From assembly GCF_038087665.1 (NCBI RefSeq), contig NZ_CP149925.1, positions 1,329,455-1,393,454 on the forward strand: a stretch of 64,000 nt of DNA. Direction: 5' to 3'. The DNA is from Gallaecimonas sp. GXIMD4217 (GTDB lineage Bacteria > Pseudomonadota > Gammaproteobacteria > Enterobacterales > Gallaecimonadaceae). Below, in pieces: positions 26,380 to 34,947 of the stretch. Position 1 is the first letter of the stretch, and each line of letters begins with the position of its first letter. The translations under genes were made by a program, and so were the position numbers. The notes beneath the pieces were generated by a model, which was not told where the DNA came from, did not search any database, and was given only the letters and a program-made list of their open reading frames with translations.

Positions 26380-27430
26380 GGCATTGTTTCCCAAATCGTT
26401 GAACCATTCCGTGTCGCCGTGATCTGATCCGCGTCGCACTCACGGGAAACAACGGATGGGCAAGGCCAGACACAAGATCAGCAACTGGGCAGCGTACAAC
26501 CGCGCATTGGTCAACAGGGGGTCTTTGACCGTCTGGATGGACGAGGCCGCCATCCGCCATTGGCGCTGCCAGCAGCACCACGGTGGCCGGGGGCGAGGCT
26601 TTGAGTACAGCGATACCGCCATCGAGACGGCGCTGATGCTGAAGGGCCTCTTCAACCTGCCGCTGCGGGCCCTGGAGGGCTTTATCAACTCCCTGTTTCG
26701 ACTGATGGAGGTGCCGCTGTCCTCGCCCAGCTACAGCTGTATCAGCAAGCGTGCCAAGACGGTGACTATCCGCTATCGCCGGCGCAGCCAGGGCGACATG
26801 ACCCACCTGGTCATTGACGCCACCGGCCTCAAGGTGTTCGGCGAAGGGGAGTGGAAGACACGCAAGCACGGCAAGGAGAAGCGGCGCGTCTGGCGTAAGC
26901 TGCACCTGGCGGTGGATGCCGACAGCCATGCCGTCGTTGCCGCCGAAGTCAGCCTGGATAAGGTTGGCGACAACGAAGTGTTGCCGTTCCTGCTGAACCC
27001 GCTTCGCCGTCGCATCGAACGAGTCAGTGCCGACGGTGCCTACGACAGCAAGGGGTGCCATCGGTTGGTGATGCGAAAGGGCGCCAGGGCTGTTATTCCA
27101 CCGCGCAAGACGGCGTGTTTCTGGGAGGATGGCCATCCCAGAAACGAAGCGATGGCGGCGCTCAAGGCCGGTCGCCTTGATGAATGGAAAATCCGCAGCG
27201 GCTATCACCGGCGTTCCCTGGCAGAAACGGCGATGTCCCGCTACAAGCAGCTGATTGGCCCAAAGCTGAGCCTGCGCGACTACAACGGCCAGGTTGCCGA
27301 AGCCCTGGCCGGGGTGAAGGTGATGAACAAAGTCATAGGACTGGGTATGCCCGAACGCCAGCAGGTCGGCTAAGGGCCTGGCGGCCTTGGGGGGGTGGGC
27401 CGTCCAGAGACTGATTTGATCAACAACGCC
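26380..27430 (+). mobile_element. IS5-family (IS903-group) insertion sequence, right copy
   Basis: This is 1051 bp with imperfect terminal inverted repeats: left GGCATTGTTTCCCAAATC (26380-26397), right end complement GGCGTTGTTGATCAAATC (from 27430 inward). Size and ends fit the IS903 group of IS5. A flanking 9-bp duplication is not seen (GTGTAGTGG/G versus CTTGGGATT), which suggests later rearrangement. It lies inverted relative to the left copy, and both transposase genes point away from dptFGH. Confidence 0.9.
26456..27373 (+). CDS. IS5-family DDE transposase (intact)
   Basis: A 305-aa transposase, normal length for the IS903 group. The catalytic triad can be placed: Asp in LVIDATGLKVFG (about residue 122), Asp in SADGAYDSKG (about 194), and Glu in HRRSLAETAMSRYKQ (about 256), the last within the YREK-like region of IS4/IS5 enzymes. 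The DNA-binding N-terminus includes WAAYNRALVNRGSLTVWMDE, conserved in the family. No frameshift is visible, so the element may be active and could supply transposase to the decayed partner. Confidence 0.92.
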   Translation: MGKARHKISNWAAYNRALVNRGSLTVWMDEAAIRHWRCQQHHGGRGRGFEYSDTAIETALMLKGLFNLPLRALEGFINSLFRLMEVPLSSPSYSCISKRAKTVTIRYRRRSQGDMTHLVIDATGLKVFGEGEWKTRKHGKEKRRVWRKLHLAVDADSHAVVAAEVSLDKVGDNEVLPFLLNPLRRRIERVSADGAYDSKGCHRLVMRKGARAVIPPRKTACFWEDGHPRNEAMAALKAGRLDEWKIRSGYHRRSLAETAMSRYKQLIGPKLSLRDYNGQVAEALAGVKVMNKVIGLGMPERQQVG

Positions 27431-27853
27431 CTTGGGATTTGTAAGGAGGTGTGACGTTCTACTTCTAGATGAGCTAGTGAGGACAAGATGGGAACTCCGA
27501 GCGGTGCTTTCAGTTATTTTCGTCCTACACTGACCTTGATACGGTATATTGCATGCACTAATGCTAGCGTCATTTGATATGCTTTCTTCAACGTAAGAAC
27601 TTTATAAATCAATGGCTAGCGCTGGTTTATAATCAAGTGTTACTGCACAATTGTCTTAACGATCGGTTGGGAGCAGGAAACTCGTGCAGTCAATGAATGT
27701 AACCATAAAGGAATTTTCACAACAACATTAAATTTTAAAATAAAGGCGTTTTTTACGGTTCTGTACTTTGTAAATAATCACAATGGATATCCACCCATTA
27801 ATTGTGAGTGTGATTAAAACACTGCTTTTTTTGATAGGCATTAGGAGGTTTGC
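27431..27853. other. AT-rich spacer upstream of the DUF262 nuclease gene
   Basis: No gene of reasonable size is visible in these 420 bases, which are strongly AT-rich. A TATAAT box lies at 27628-27633 without a good -35. A short GTGT/ACAC hairpin near 27808-27822 and an excellent AGGAGG ribosome site at 27843-27848 precede the ATG at 27854. The region may hold the promoter and control site of the nuclease gene. Confidence 0.4.
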
Positions 27854-29611
27854 ATGGAAATAAAGCCGGAAAGTAAAAGTTTGGAAAGTATTTTGTCCGG
27901 ATTGGAAACAAGTTACTTGGTGCCGGATTATCAAAGGGACTATTCCTGGTCACCCAATGAAGTTGAAACGCTTTGGACAGATATATGGAACTCATTTGAG
28001 CAAAAAGCTGAGTATTTCATGGGGACCATTGTTTTAAAAAAGCGTGATGATAGTGTGGATTGTTTTGATATTGTAGATGGTCAGCAAAGACTAGCCACAT
28101 TTTCAGTCCTTTTTTCTGTGATTTCCTCCATAGCGGGTTCTTTTGCCAATACCCCTCAGGTTTTCGGGAAAGTTGAGCGTAACAAAGAAAACATAAGCAT
28201 CGCTAATAGAACGTTTACTATAGCAGTTAATCGACTGCGGGAGGCAAGTGAACCAGACAATTACTTCCTTCGGCTTAATAAGAAAGATAATGACATATTT
28301 CAAAAAATAATCCGCGAGGAAGAGTCTGTTTTAATAAGTGACGACGAACTAAAAATAAATAAGTCGGACAAAAGACTAATTAAAACAAGAAAGGTGTTTT
28401 TTTCTCAGATTTTTGACACTCTGAAAGATGATGGCGCCATTAGGACTCTTAATAGCCTTTTGGTTCACATGGTAAAAAAATTAAAGTTCATTACCATAGA
28501 AGTTAAAACAGATTATGATGCTTTCTTGCTTTTTGAATCTCTAAATTCGAAAGGCATGGACTTAAGTGTGTCAGATTTGGTTAAGAATAAAATATTAATG
28601 AGGGCCGGTGGTGATGAAGGAAAAAGCGATAAGCTTTTGTGTAACTGGGATGAAATGATCTCCTTCATTGAATCAAGTCGTTTGTCTCCAGTGGATTTTC
28701 TAAGGATATATTGGGAGGCGATACGAGGAATCAATACAACAAAGAAGGAACTTTATAAGTATGTTAGTAGATACATAGATAGTAACAGCACTGATATTTT
28801 GAAATTCTCCGCTGACCTTAAAGACAAAGCGGAATCTCTTTCGGTTTATGCTGCGTCCGATTTGAATTTCCCTGAGTCAATGCATAGAAAAGAGAAATAC
28901 TTAAGGTACTGTGGGGAAATTAATTTATTGAAGTACACTACTTGCTATCCATTGATAATGTTTATTAAGGAGCATAGACCAGAAATCCTTGACGAAATAT
29001 CAAGGATTAGTCTTTCATTTCTGTTTAGATGGATTACAGTAGGTGATTTTTCTGTTGGTGGTGCAAAGAGAGTATTTGATATTGTTATTAAGTCAGCTAA
29101 AAATGATAGCGCAACACTCACAGATATAATTGCCCCGTTTAAAGTCCATCAAGATAAAATTGGTGATGCAGCCTTTAAGGATTCTTTGAAGAAATTTAGG
29201 ACGCAAGATAACCAAATAGCTAAGTATATATTATCCAAAGTCTACCTCGAGCAAAGCAAAAAGGAATCGGTGCCAAACTATTCGGAAATACACCTGGAGC
29301 ATGTAATTCCTCAGCAGCCAAGTAAGTGGAAAGTTAATGGTAAATTTAAGGTCTCAGAGGGGGCGCAGATAGAAGATCTTATCTACAGCATTGGAAACAT
29401 GACATTGCTGAATAAATCAATGAATCAAAAAATTAAGAACGATGTCTTTGACGAGAAGTGTATATATTACAAAGACTCTGTATTTCCTCAAACAAAAGAT
29501 ATTTATGATAGATTCTCCATCTCGGGAGAGTTTTGGAGTGTACCATGGATATTGAGTCGGTGTGAAGAAATCGCAGATGTTGCTGATAAGATATGGCCGT
29601 TAGAAGTATAA
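27854..29611 (+). CDS. DUF262-DUF1524 nuclease (GmrSD/SspE-like type IV restriction enzyme)
   Basis: A 585-aa single-chain protein. The N-terminal DUF262 domain has LVPDYQRDYSWSPNEVETLW (about residues 21-40; the QRxxxW motif) and DIVDGQQRLATF (about 72-83; the DGQQR nucleotide-binding motif). The C-terminal DUF1524 domain has an HNH-type site, EIHLEHVIPQQP (about 475-486; HxxP), followed by GNMTLLNKSMNQKI. GmrSD cuts glucosylated hydroxymethylcytosine DNA; SspE, with the same domain pair, is a phosphorothioate-stimulated nickase. Here it lies between the mark-writing dnd operon and dptFGH, in the opposite direction to both. It is much more AT-rich than either, which points to separate acquisition. 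It could read phosphorothioate DNA or act alone against phages with modified bases. Confidence 0.85.
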   Translation: MEIKPESKSLESILSGLETSYLVPDYQRDYSWSPNEVETLWTDIWNSFEQKAEYFMGTIVLKKRDDSVDCFDIVDGQQRLATFSVLFSVISSIAGSFANTPQVFGKVERNKENISIANRTFTIAVNRLREASEPDNYFLRLNKKDNDIFQKIIREEESVLISDDELKINKSDKRLIKTRKVFFSQIFDTLKDDGAIRTLNSLLVHMVKKLKFITIEVKTDYDAFLLFESLNSKGMDLSVSDLVKNKILMRAGGDEGKSDKLLCNWDEMISFIESSRLSPVDFLRIYWEAIRGINTTKKELYKYVSRYIDSNSTDILKFSADLKDKAESLSVYAASDLNFPESMHRKEKYLRYCGEINLLKYTTCYPLIMFIKEHRPEILDEISRISLSFLFRWITVGDFSVGGAKRVFDIVIKSAKNDSATLTDIIAPFKVHQDKIGDAAFKDSLKKFRTQDNQIAKYILSKVYLEQSKKESVPNYSEIHLEHVIPQQPSKWKVNGKFKVSEGAQIEDLIYSIGNMTLLNKSMNQKIKNDVFDEKCIYYKDSVFPQTKDIYDRFSISGEFWSVPWILSRCEEIADVADKIWPLEV

Positions 29612-29633
29612 GCATTTATTGTTGGCTTTAATT

Positions 29634-29667
29634 AATTAAACCAACCTAAAATTAGGTTGGTTTAATT
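29634..29667. terminator. Bidirectional terminator between DUF262 gene and dndE
   Basis: Perfect 16-base arms, AATTAAACCAACCTAA at 29634-29649 and its complement at 29652-29667, with a two-base centre. The A/T-rich outer parts provide T-runs for either direction. It separates the convergent nuclease gene (stop 29611) from dndE (stop 29684). Confidence 0.85.
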
Positions 29668-29683
29668 GCAATCGAGAGAAAAA

Positions 29684-30034
29684 CTAAATTAGTTTGGTGA
29701 ATGGATGTAGGCTTCTTTGATTTCTAATGGAAGATATCCCATCCTCAACATGCGCTGCCCAGGCTCTGGTCAGCGCTTTTTGATCCAAGTCTGGGTAGTA
29801 AAGCTTCAGCACCAGTTCTGTGATGTTAGCTGTATCACCAAGCCAAGTTATCTTATCCAACATTAGACTGCCATCTAGCTTTCTTTCGTCCTCTTGATAA
29901 CGAAATCCCGACTCGATAGAGCGGAAGAAGGCGATCCGTGCTGATACATTGGGGGTGATGCCAGTATGGACCTTGAGCCGCTTGAGTTGCTCTTCCGTGG
30001 TTTTGGTCAGGCTCATACGGTTAGGTAGTGTCAT
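29684..30034 (-). CDS. dndE: DndE: DNA phosphorothioation protein
   Basis: A 116-aa protein matching DndE, the small DNA-binding/nicking partner of the DndCDE complex. The Lys/Thr-rich N-terminal segment (SLTKTTEEQLKRLKVHTGITPN) and the helical body resemble a ribbon-helix-helix-like DNA-contacting subunit. The C-terminal stretch DGISSIRNQRSL is typical of the family. It is the last gene of the dnd operon: its ATG overlaps the dndD stop by 4 bp (ATGA), and a strong terminator follows. Confidence 0.9.
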   Translation of the reverse strand: MTLPNRMSLTKTTEEQLKRLKVHTGITPNVSARIAFFRSIESGFRYQEDERKLDGSLMLDKITWLGDTANITELVLKLYYPDLDQKALTRAWAAHVEDGISSIRNQRSLHPFTKLI

Positions 30035-32010
30035 ACGGCCTCCTTATGCCAAAAGTAGCCTTCAGATACGGTAGAGGACTGAGTGCGGCCATTGAATTGG
30101 ATCTCGTAACTGTGCGAGATATCGTCGACCAGTTTCTGCTTGAAGTATTTCTCGTCCACCTCGGTATCGGTAGAAAGAATGATCACCTGATGACTGGCTA
30201 CGGGGAAGTAGTGTTCGATCAGCTTATCCCTGTGTTTGGAATCCAAACGACCCAGCGGTGTATCGATGATCACCGGCAGCTTTTTGCCGGAAGTTTTGCC
30301 TAGCGCTTCTAGGATGGCAATGGCGTAGATTTGCTTTTCACCGGCTGACAGTGATTTGCGATTAATCACCTGGCCTGCTTCATTGATCAGCTCAACGTCA
30401 AAGCTCTTGGCGTTGATACGTGCACTGATCTGTAAGTCGTCTTTGCGCGCCAGGCGCTTGTAGCTCTCAGCAAAGGTGCCTTCCAGTTGTTTTACCCGAG
30501 CTTGGGTTAAGCGCTCTGAGAATACATCTAGCAGGGGCAGCGCCGCTTGGGCGTTGGTAATGGCCTCGGAGCGGTTTTGTTGACTGCGTGCCATATCGTG
30601 GTATTTCTGCACGGAGCGGGCTGCCTCCATGGCCAGTCGGTACTCCGTTTTGGCTACCTTGAGGTGCTCAAGAATATCGGACTTAGCTGTGCGGCATTTT
30701 TGATCCAAGCCGCGAATTTGGCTGAAGATATCTTGAAGTTGCTCTTCCGCCGGGGCTCGGGCGATGTTCACTGATGCTTGTTCAAGCTGGGCTTCTACAG
30801 ACTCAAGCAGTTGCTTGGCTTCACTGAAACGGTGGTAGGATTCATTCGATAATGATTCTACTGCAGCTTGGATCTGGCGATGTTCGCTGTCTGAAACATC
30901 CAGATGGACTGGTGTAGTTGAATTAGCTGCTACCGAAGACATGCAATCTTCTATGGCTTCCATGGCCACTGGCGCAGAGCCAGCCAGACGGAAACCCAAC
31001 TCCTGGCGAAGCTTATCCATAAAGTTGGAAAGTTCAGCGTTAAAGGCTTGCTTGCGTTTGGCCTTGGATTCTTCCTCTAACACCTTGAGTAAGGTTGCCA
31101 TGGTTTTCGGAGCAAGGGCTATGGGTAACCATCCTTCCATCTCTGAGCGTATGGCCCTCTCGAGCATGTCCTTTTCTTTGACTAGCTGTGCTGCACGTTC
31201 TTCCTCTTCCTTGCGTGATTTGGCGAAAGCACCACCACTTTCCTCCAACCTCTGTTCTAACTTACGGAGTTCATACTGATAATTTTCCAGTTGGGCCTTG
31301 GCGAACTCGGCCTGCTCTCGGTGTTTTTCGGCATTGGCATGGTGTTTTTGGACAGATTTCTCCAGCTGCTTGAGCTCGTTCTGCTCATTACTGGCAAGCT
31401 TTTCCGCACCTTGACGCTTAAGGTAGATACCCAAGTCGGACTTCAACCTGTTGATCACGTCTAAACCCAACAAACGGCGGACCGCTGTTTTCAGTACGGC
31501 GCCGGACTCGTCTTCTGCCAGCTCGGCGATCTTCTCCCCGTCAAAGAAGAATAGGTCGGCAATGCCGAAGGGGATAAGTTCGTTGAGAAAGCCCTGGCAT
31601 TGGTCGTAGTTGAGCTCTGAAAGGGCCGTTCCGTCTTTGCTCAATTTAATGCGGTCCTTCTGGCCACGCTTCCAAGAACGGATCAGCTGGTACTGGGATT
31701 CTACGCCGTCTTGGGCATGGGTAAAGGTCAGCCTGATGCTGGCCTCATCGGCTTGGCTGCCATTGCTCCTATGCAGCAAGCCATCGAGAGCAGCAATGTA
31801 GTCAGCATTACTGGTGAAGTAACCCAGGGCTTGACGGCCATGCAGGGCGAAGCGAATCGCGGTCAGAATTGACGTCTTACCGGCGCCATTCAAGCCGCCA
31901 AACAGAATAATGGGACGACGGTTGTGTTTCTCGGCTCTTGGCGCCAGATCAAGCTCATGGATGCCACGGAAGACCCTAAAATTATGCAGAGTTAGGTTTT
32001 TGATAATCAT
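30031..32010 (-). CDS. dndD: DndD: SMC/Rad50-like ATPase of DNA phosphorothioation
   Basis: A 659-aa ATPase. Walker A GGLNGAGKTSI lies near residues 38-48, a long coiled-coil centre spans about 200-500 (Glu/Lys/Gln-rich), the signature SLSAGEKQIYA is near 547, and Walker B/D-loop VIIDTPLGRLD near 576. This is the Rad50/SMC-type layout expected of DndD, which hydrolyses ATP to drive DNA opening or nicking for sulfur insertion. It overlaps dndC and dndE by 4 bp on each side, so the stoichiometry is probably set by translational coupling. Confidence 0.93.
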   Translation of the reverse strand: MIIKNLTLHNFRVFRGIHELDLAPRAEKHNRRPIILFGGLNGAGKTSILTAIRFALHGRQALGYFTSNADYIAALDGLLHRSNGSQADEASIRLTFTHAQDGVESQYQLIRSWKRGQKDRIKLSKDGTALSELNYDQCQGFLNELIPFGIADLFFFDGEKIAELAEDESGAVLKTAVRRLLGLDVINRLKSDLGIYLKRQGAEKLASNEQNELKQLEKSVQKHHANAEKHREQAEFAKAQLENYQYELRKLEQRLEESGGAFAKSRKEEEERAAQLVKEKDMLERAIRSEMEGWLPIALAPKTMATLLKVLEEESKAKRKQAFNAELSNFMDKLRQELGFRLAGSAPVAMEAIEDCMSSVAANSTTPVHLDVSDSEHRQIQAAVESLSNESYHRFSEAKQLLESVEAQLEQASVNIARAPAEEQLQDIFSQIRGLDQKCRTAKSDILEHLKVAKTEYRLAMEAARSVQKYHDMARSQQNRSEAITNAQAALPLLDVFSERLTQARVKQLEGTFAESYKRLARKDDLQISARINAKSFDVELINEAGQVINRKSLSAGEKQIYAIAILEALGKTSGKKLPVIIDTPLGRLDSKHRDKLIEHYFPVASHQVIILSTDTEVDEKYFKQKLVDDISHSYEIQFNGRTQSSTVSEGYFWHKEAV

Positions 32011-33614
32011 GACATTACTTCCTGCATCAGCTTGTTGATTTCAGCATCGACGTTTTTCATGTCTTGCTCGTAGGCCTTAAGCTGATTTTGATGCAAGTCA
32101 TATTCATGGCGAGCTTGTAACTGGGCATGGCGTGCTTGGATTTCTTCAAGGCTGCCCCAGTCTTGCTTCAAGATACTTTCGATACGGGAGAAAATACCTG
32201 AGCGGCGGCCCAAGCCATCCATGGAAAGCTCAAGCTCGATAAGCTTCATGATCATTTCTGGGGCAACGCTGAATTCATCAGAGAGCTGTTGTAGCAGCTC
32301 GACGTCATCACCGCTGAAGCGGACCTGGTCGTCCTCCACCCAATTCAACTCCGCACCGTATACGGCCTTGTATATTTTGGGAACGGAATCGTGCCAGTCA
32401 GGCTCGTTAGGGTCTTTCAGCCACTGTTGCCGGATAGCGTGCAGCTCAGGTTCGGTGATGAGCGTAATCTTTTGGCCCTTGAGGTTGAGCCCTTTTTCTA
32501 TGGTCAGGAGCTCTTCCAGCCACTGTTTACGCCAACTGAGCAGGTAAGGACCGGGCACGTGTTTACGAACGGCACCGATGTCTTCCCCTTCTTTGGCGTA
32601 TTGGTAGCTTACCTTGCCGGTGCGTCGTTTGAAGTTACGAAACTGGTTTTTTACCTCGGGGTCTGTGGTCTTGGCCAGCATGTTACGAAACTGCAGCAGA
32701 GGCAGCATCCACTCCTCACCATTCTTGATCAGGCTTTCCATGGCCCTGTCTTTGGTGACTACAGTGCAGGTCCAACAGCCAAAACGGGAGTTACCACAAG
32801 ATGGGGTGCTGTCGTCTATGACCAGGGGACATTCACCTTGATCAGAAGAGTCCATATACAGGGTCCACAGGGGGCGGTTATTACCACCCCAAGGGCTTTC
32901 CCATTCCTCTATATCGTCAGGGGCATAGCGGAAGGCCCCCCTGAGTACTTTCCAAACATCTTCTACGTCCCAGGTATCAATGGGGGTAAAGATAAAGGCG
33001 TTGGGTAAGGTGGTGTGCCTGGCCAGGTGGGAGCCGTCAATCTTGTGCTTGGCAATAACCTGGGCACGGGATGCACTTTCGCTGCTGCGAGAGCCCAGCA
33101 CTACTATGACTTCGTCAAACTTCGAGACCTTGTCCTTAATAAAGTCGGACACAGGATCAATTTTCATACGCTCAGTACACCAGCGGAACTGCCTAGTTGG
33201 TGCCGGATAACCCTTGCCTAGCAGGTTGACCCAAAAGGTCTCTTTGGTTTTGGGGTAGACCTTGTGTGTGGTGATGGGTAGGTCGTCACGCTTAGCACCT
33301 TTTTCGATCTGCTCCAGTGTTCGATTGATATGATCAACCACCACAGGTGTTTCAACCAAGGTGTCGGAAGACACTACGAAAACGTCTTTGTGGCGCTGAT
33401 CTTTCTCCAGCCCCTGCAGGGCGAGGTAGACCAAGGTAAGTACGGCAGTGGAGTCTTTACCACCGCTGTATCCGATCACCCAAGGCCTATTGTCGGCACG
33501 ATAGATGCGCTGAACATGGGCTACAAAGTGGCTGAGCTTTTGTCCTGCAAAGCTCTCCTGGTTGATGAAATCTTCGTAGTCCGCCAAGTCGTAGGCGTTG
33601 ATTAAGTCTGTCAT
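32007..33614 (-). CDS. dndC: DndC: PAPS reductase-like sulfurtransferase of DNA phosphorothioation
   Basis: A 535-aa protein of the phosphoadenosine-phosphosulfate reductase family. The PP-loop WVIGYSGGKDSTAVLTLVYL (about residues 42-61) binds ATP. Cysteines in FRWCTERMK (about 142) and CGNSRFGCWTC (about 270-280) can ligate the 4Fe-4S cluster known in DndC. It activates sulfur for transfer into the DNA backbone; the sulfur donor is a cysteine desulfurase (DndA or a housekeeping IscS), and no desulfurase gene lies in this window. It is the second gene of the operon, with 4-bp overlaps on both sides. Confidence 0.94.
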   Translation of the reverse strand: MTDLINAYDLADYEDFINQESFAGQKLSHFVAHVQRIYRADNRPWVIGYSGGKDSTAVLTLVYLALQGLEKDQRHKDVFVVSSDTLVETPVVVDHINRTLEQIEKGAKRDDLPITTHKVYPKTKETFWVNLLGKGYPAPTRQFRWCTERMKIDPVSDFIKDKVSKFDEVIVVLGSRSSESASRAQVIAKHKIDGSHLARHTTLPNAFIFTPIDTWDVEDVWKVLRGAFRYAPDDIEEWESPWGGNNRPLWTLYMDSSDQGECPLVIDDSTPSCGNSRFGCWTCTVVTKDRAMESLIKNGEEWMLPLLQFRNMLAKTTDPEVKNQFRNFKRRTGKVSYQYAKEGEDIGAVRKHVPGPYLLSWRKQWLEELLTIEKGLNLKGQKITLITEPELHAIRQQWLKDPNEPDWHDSVPKIYKAVYGAELNWVEDDQVRFSGDDVELLQQLSDEFSVAPEMIMKLIELELSMDGLGRRSGIFSRIESILKQDWGSLEEIQARHAQLQARHEYDLHQNQLKAYEQDMKNVDAEINKLMQEVMS

Positions 33615-34690
33615 GTTGTTATCTGCTGTTCGGCTTCACGCTCTTCGGGCGTGAGGGGTAGACCGATGATGTTCTTCAGGCCGTTGCATGTCAGTTGTAG
33701 GGCGGCACTGGATTTGCTGAGCTTGCCGTGGACCATGCAGCGCTTTACCCATTCGGGGTTGGCCTTGCGCCAGTCCACTTTCTTCAGCTTGCTCAGCTGG
33801 TTTTGCCAATCGTCAGGGTGCTCGTAGATGAGGTGCTTACCCAACATTCCTAATGAGTGGAGACCCAGGCCATGGGCATGGATAAACTCCTGCCGCAGCT
33901 GCGCAGGAGCCACAGTTTTATCATGGGCCATTTGCCAATCCGGCATGTTGTCGTATACCGCCAGCCAGTACGCCTCGGCAAGCGCCTTTTCTTCGTGACT
34001 GAACTCGTCTTTCGCACCCTTACCCAATAGTGCTCGGGTCGATTGTTTAATGCTGCTTAGGGTGAACAGCTTGTTCGAAATGGAGGAGACTGAAGACTTC
34101 TCCATTTCGGTCATTCCCACAAAAGGTTTGATGCTCATTGCAAGGTGCCGAGCCACTTCAGAGCTTGGGTCCCTGTGGTCATATAGGGTGCTCAAAGATG
34201 GGCTCGGTTTGACCGCGTACTTGTTCAGGTCTGCGAACATCTGCTGGCTGCGCTTTAAACCCTCGTCGATGAAGAAAAGTACGGCGATATTGTCATGCCC
34301 CAGATCCGGTTTTTCCCTGAGAGCTTCTTCAATTGCGGCACGGCGATGCTGCCCGTCATTGATGAGGATCTGGCTGTCCATGGGCACGTGCAGAACGCCC
34401 AGGCTGGGGTTCTTGGACTCTTCAAAGGTGATATCTGAGCCTATAGAGGCAGTCAGTGCAGAGAAGATGTAATCCTTTGGGTTATCGAGCAGGTACTTCG
34501 CCATCTCGGGAATACGAGACTTGTTCAGGGTGCGCTGGGCCCTGAGCTCTGCAGGAACTTCTTCTTCGTCGAAGCTGAAGATCTTGGTGACGATGCGAAG
34601 AGGGCAGATGGCAATGAAAAATGGTCGCCCAGCTTGTATCCCCCTGACTGCGGGGAAGCTATAGCAGTAGCCCAGATCAAGATCGGCCAT
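33611..34690 (-). CDS. dndB: DndB: regulatory DGQHR-domain protein of DNA phosphorothioation
   Basis: A 359-aa protein with the DGQHR signature (LINDGQHRRAAIEEAL, about residues 108-123). DndB lowers the frequency of modification, and in some systems represses the dnd operon by binding its promoter. It is the first gene: ATG 34690 follows TAGGAG at proper spacing, and repeated ACGT motifs plus a perfect inverted repeat lie just upstream. Length is normal and no damage is seen. Composition is near 50 percent GC by eye, below the host genes and above the DUF262 gene. Confidence 0.92.
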   Translation of the reverse strand: MADLDLGYCYSFPAVRGIQAGRPFFIAICPLRIVTKIFSFDEEEVPAELRAQRTLNKSRIPEMAKYLLDNPKDYIFSALTASIGSDITFEESKNPSLGVLHVPMDSQILINDGQHRRAAIEEALREKPDLGHDNIAVLFFIDEGLKRSQQMFADLNKYAVKPSPSLSTLYDHRDPSSEVARHLAMSIKPFVGMTEMEKSSVSSISNKLFTLSSIKQSTRALLGKGAKDEFSHEEKALAEAYWLAVYDNMPDWQMAHDKTVAPAQLRQEFIHAHGLGLHSLGMLGKHLIYEHPDDWQNQLSKLKKVDWRKANPEWVKRCMVHGKLSKSSAALQLTCNGLKNIIGLPLTPEEREAEQQITT

Positions 34691-34703
34691 GACGGTGCTC
34701 CTA

Positions 34704-34805
34704 CAACAACCATTGTTGAAATATTAGCCAGATTGACGTTTTTCGATGTGTTTTTTTGTACAGTGGTTAGAACGTTTTTACGTCAAAAAATAACGTAAAT
34801 AACGT
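34704..34805 (-). promoter_or_regulatory. dnd operon promoter region with operator-like repeats
   Basis: Between 34704 and 34718 is a perfect inverted repeat, CAACAA-CCA-TTGTTG, 14 bases before the dndB ATG. Further upstream, TTTACGT at 34777-34783 and ACGTAAA at 34793-34799 form a 7-base inverted repeat with a 9-base spacer. ACGTTTTT occurs twice (34736 and 34772) and AACGT several times. These are candidate sites for DndB or another regulator; the exact -10/-35 is not clear. Confidence 0.5.
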
Positions 34806-34943
34806 GAAGGCATATTCTATCGGAATGCCTAGATTGGTGATAGAGGTATATGTCAGGAGTTAGGGGAAGAGGATAAGAGTCGTTGATTACCTGTGGCTTG
34901 GTAGAGTCCACCTCATTGACTCAAAAGACTTTTTGCAAAGGGT
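34719..34943. other. AT-rich region upstream of dndB, island right end
   Basis: No gene is seen. It holds the dnd promoter region (above) and then about 140 bases of AT-rich DNA up to the sharp change to GC-rich sequence near 34945-34965. No integrase gene, tRNA gene or obvious att repeat is visible at the junction. Confidence 0.45.
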
Positions 34944-34947
34944 TAGA

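Noticed and set aside
26371..27439. Target-site duplication of the right IS copy
   Set aside because: The 9 bases on each side (GTGTAGTGG-type and CTTGGGATT-type) do not match, so no duplication can be claimed.
17181..34943. CRISPR array or cas genes in the defence island
   Set aside because: No repeated spacer-repeat pattern and no Cas motifs were seen.
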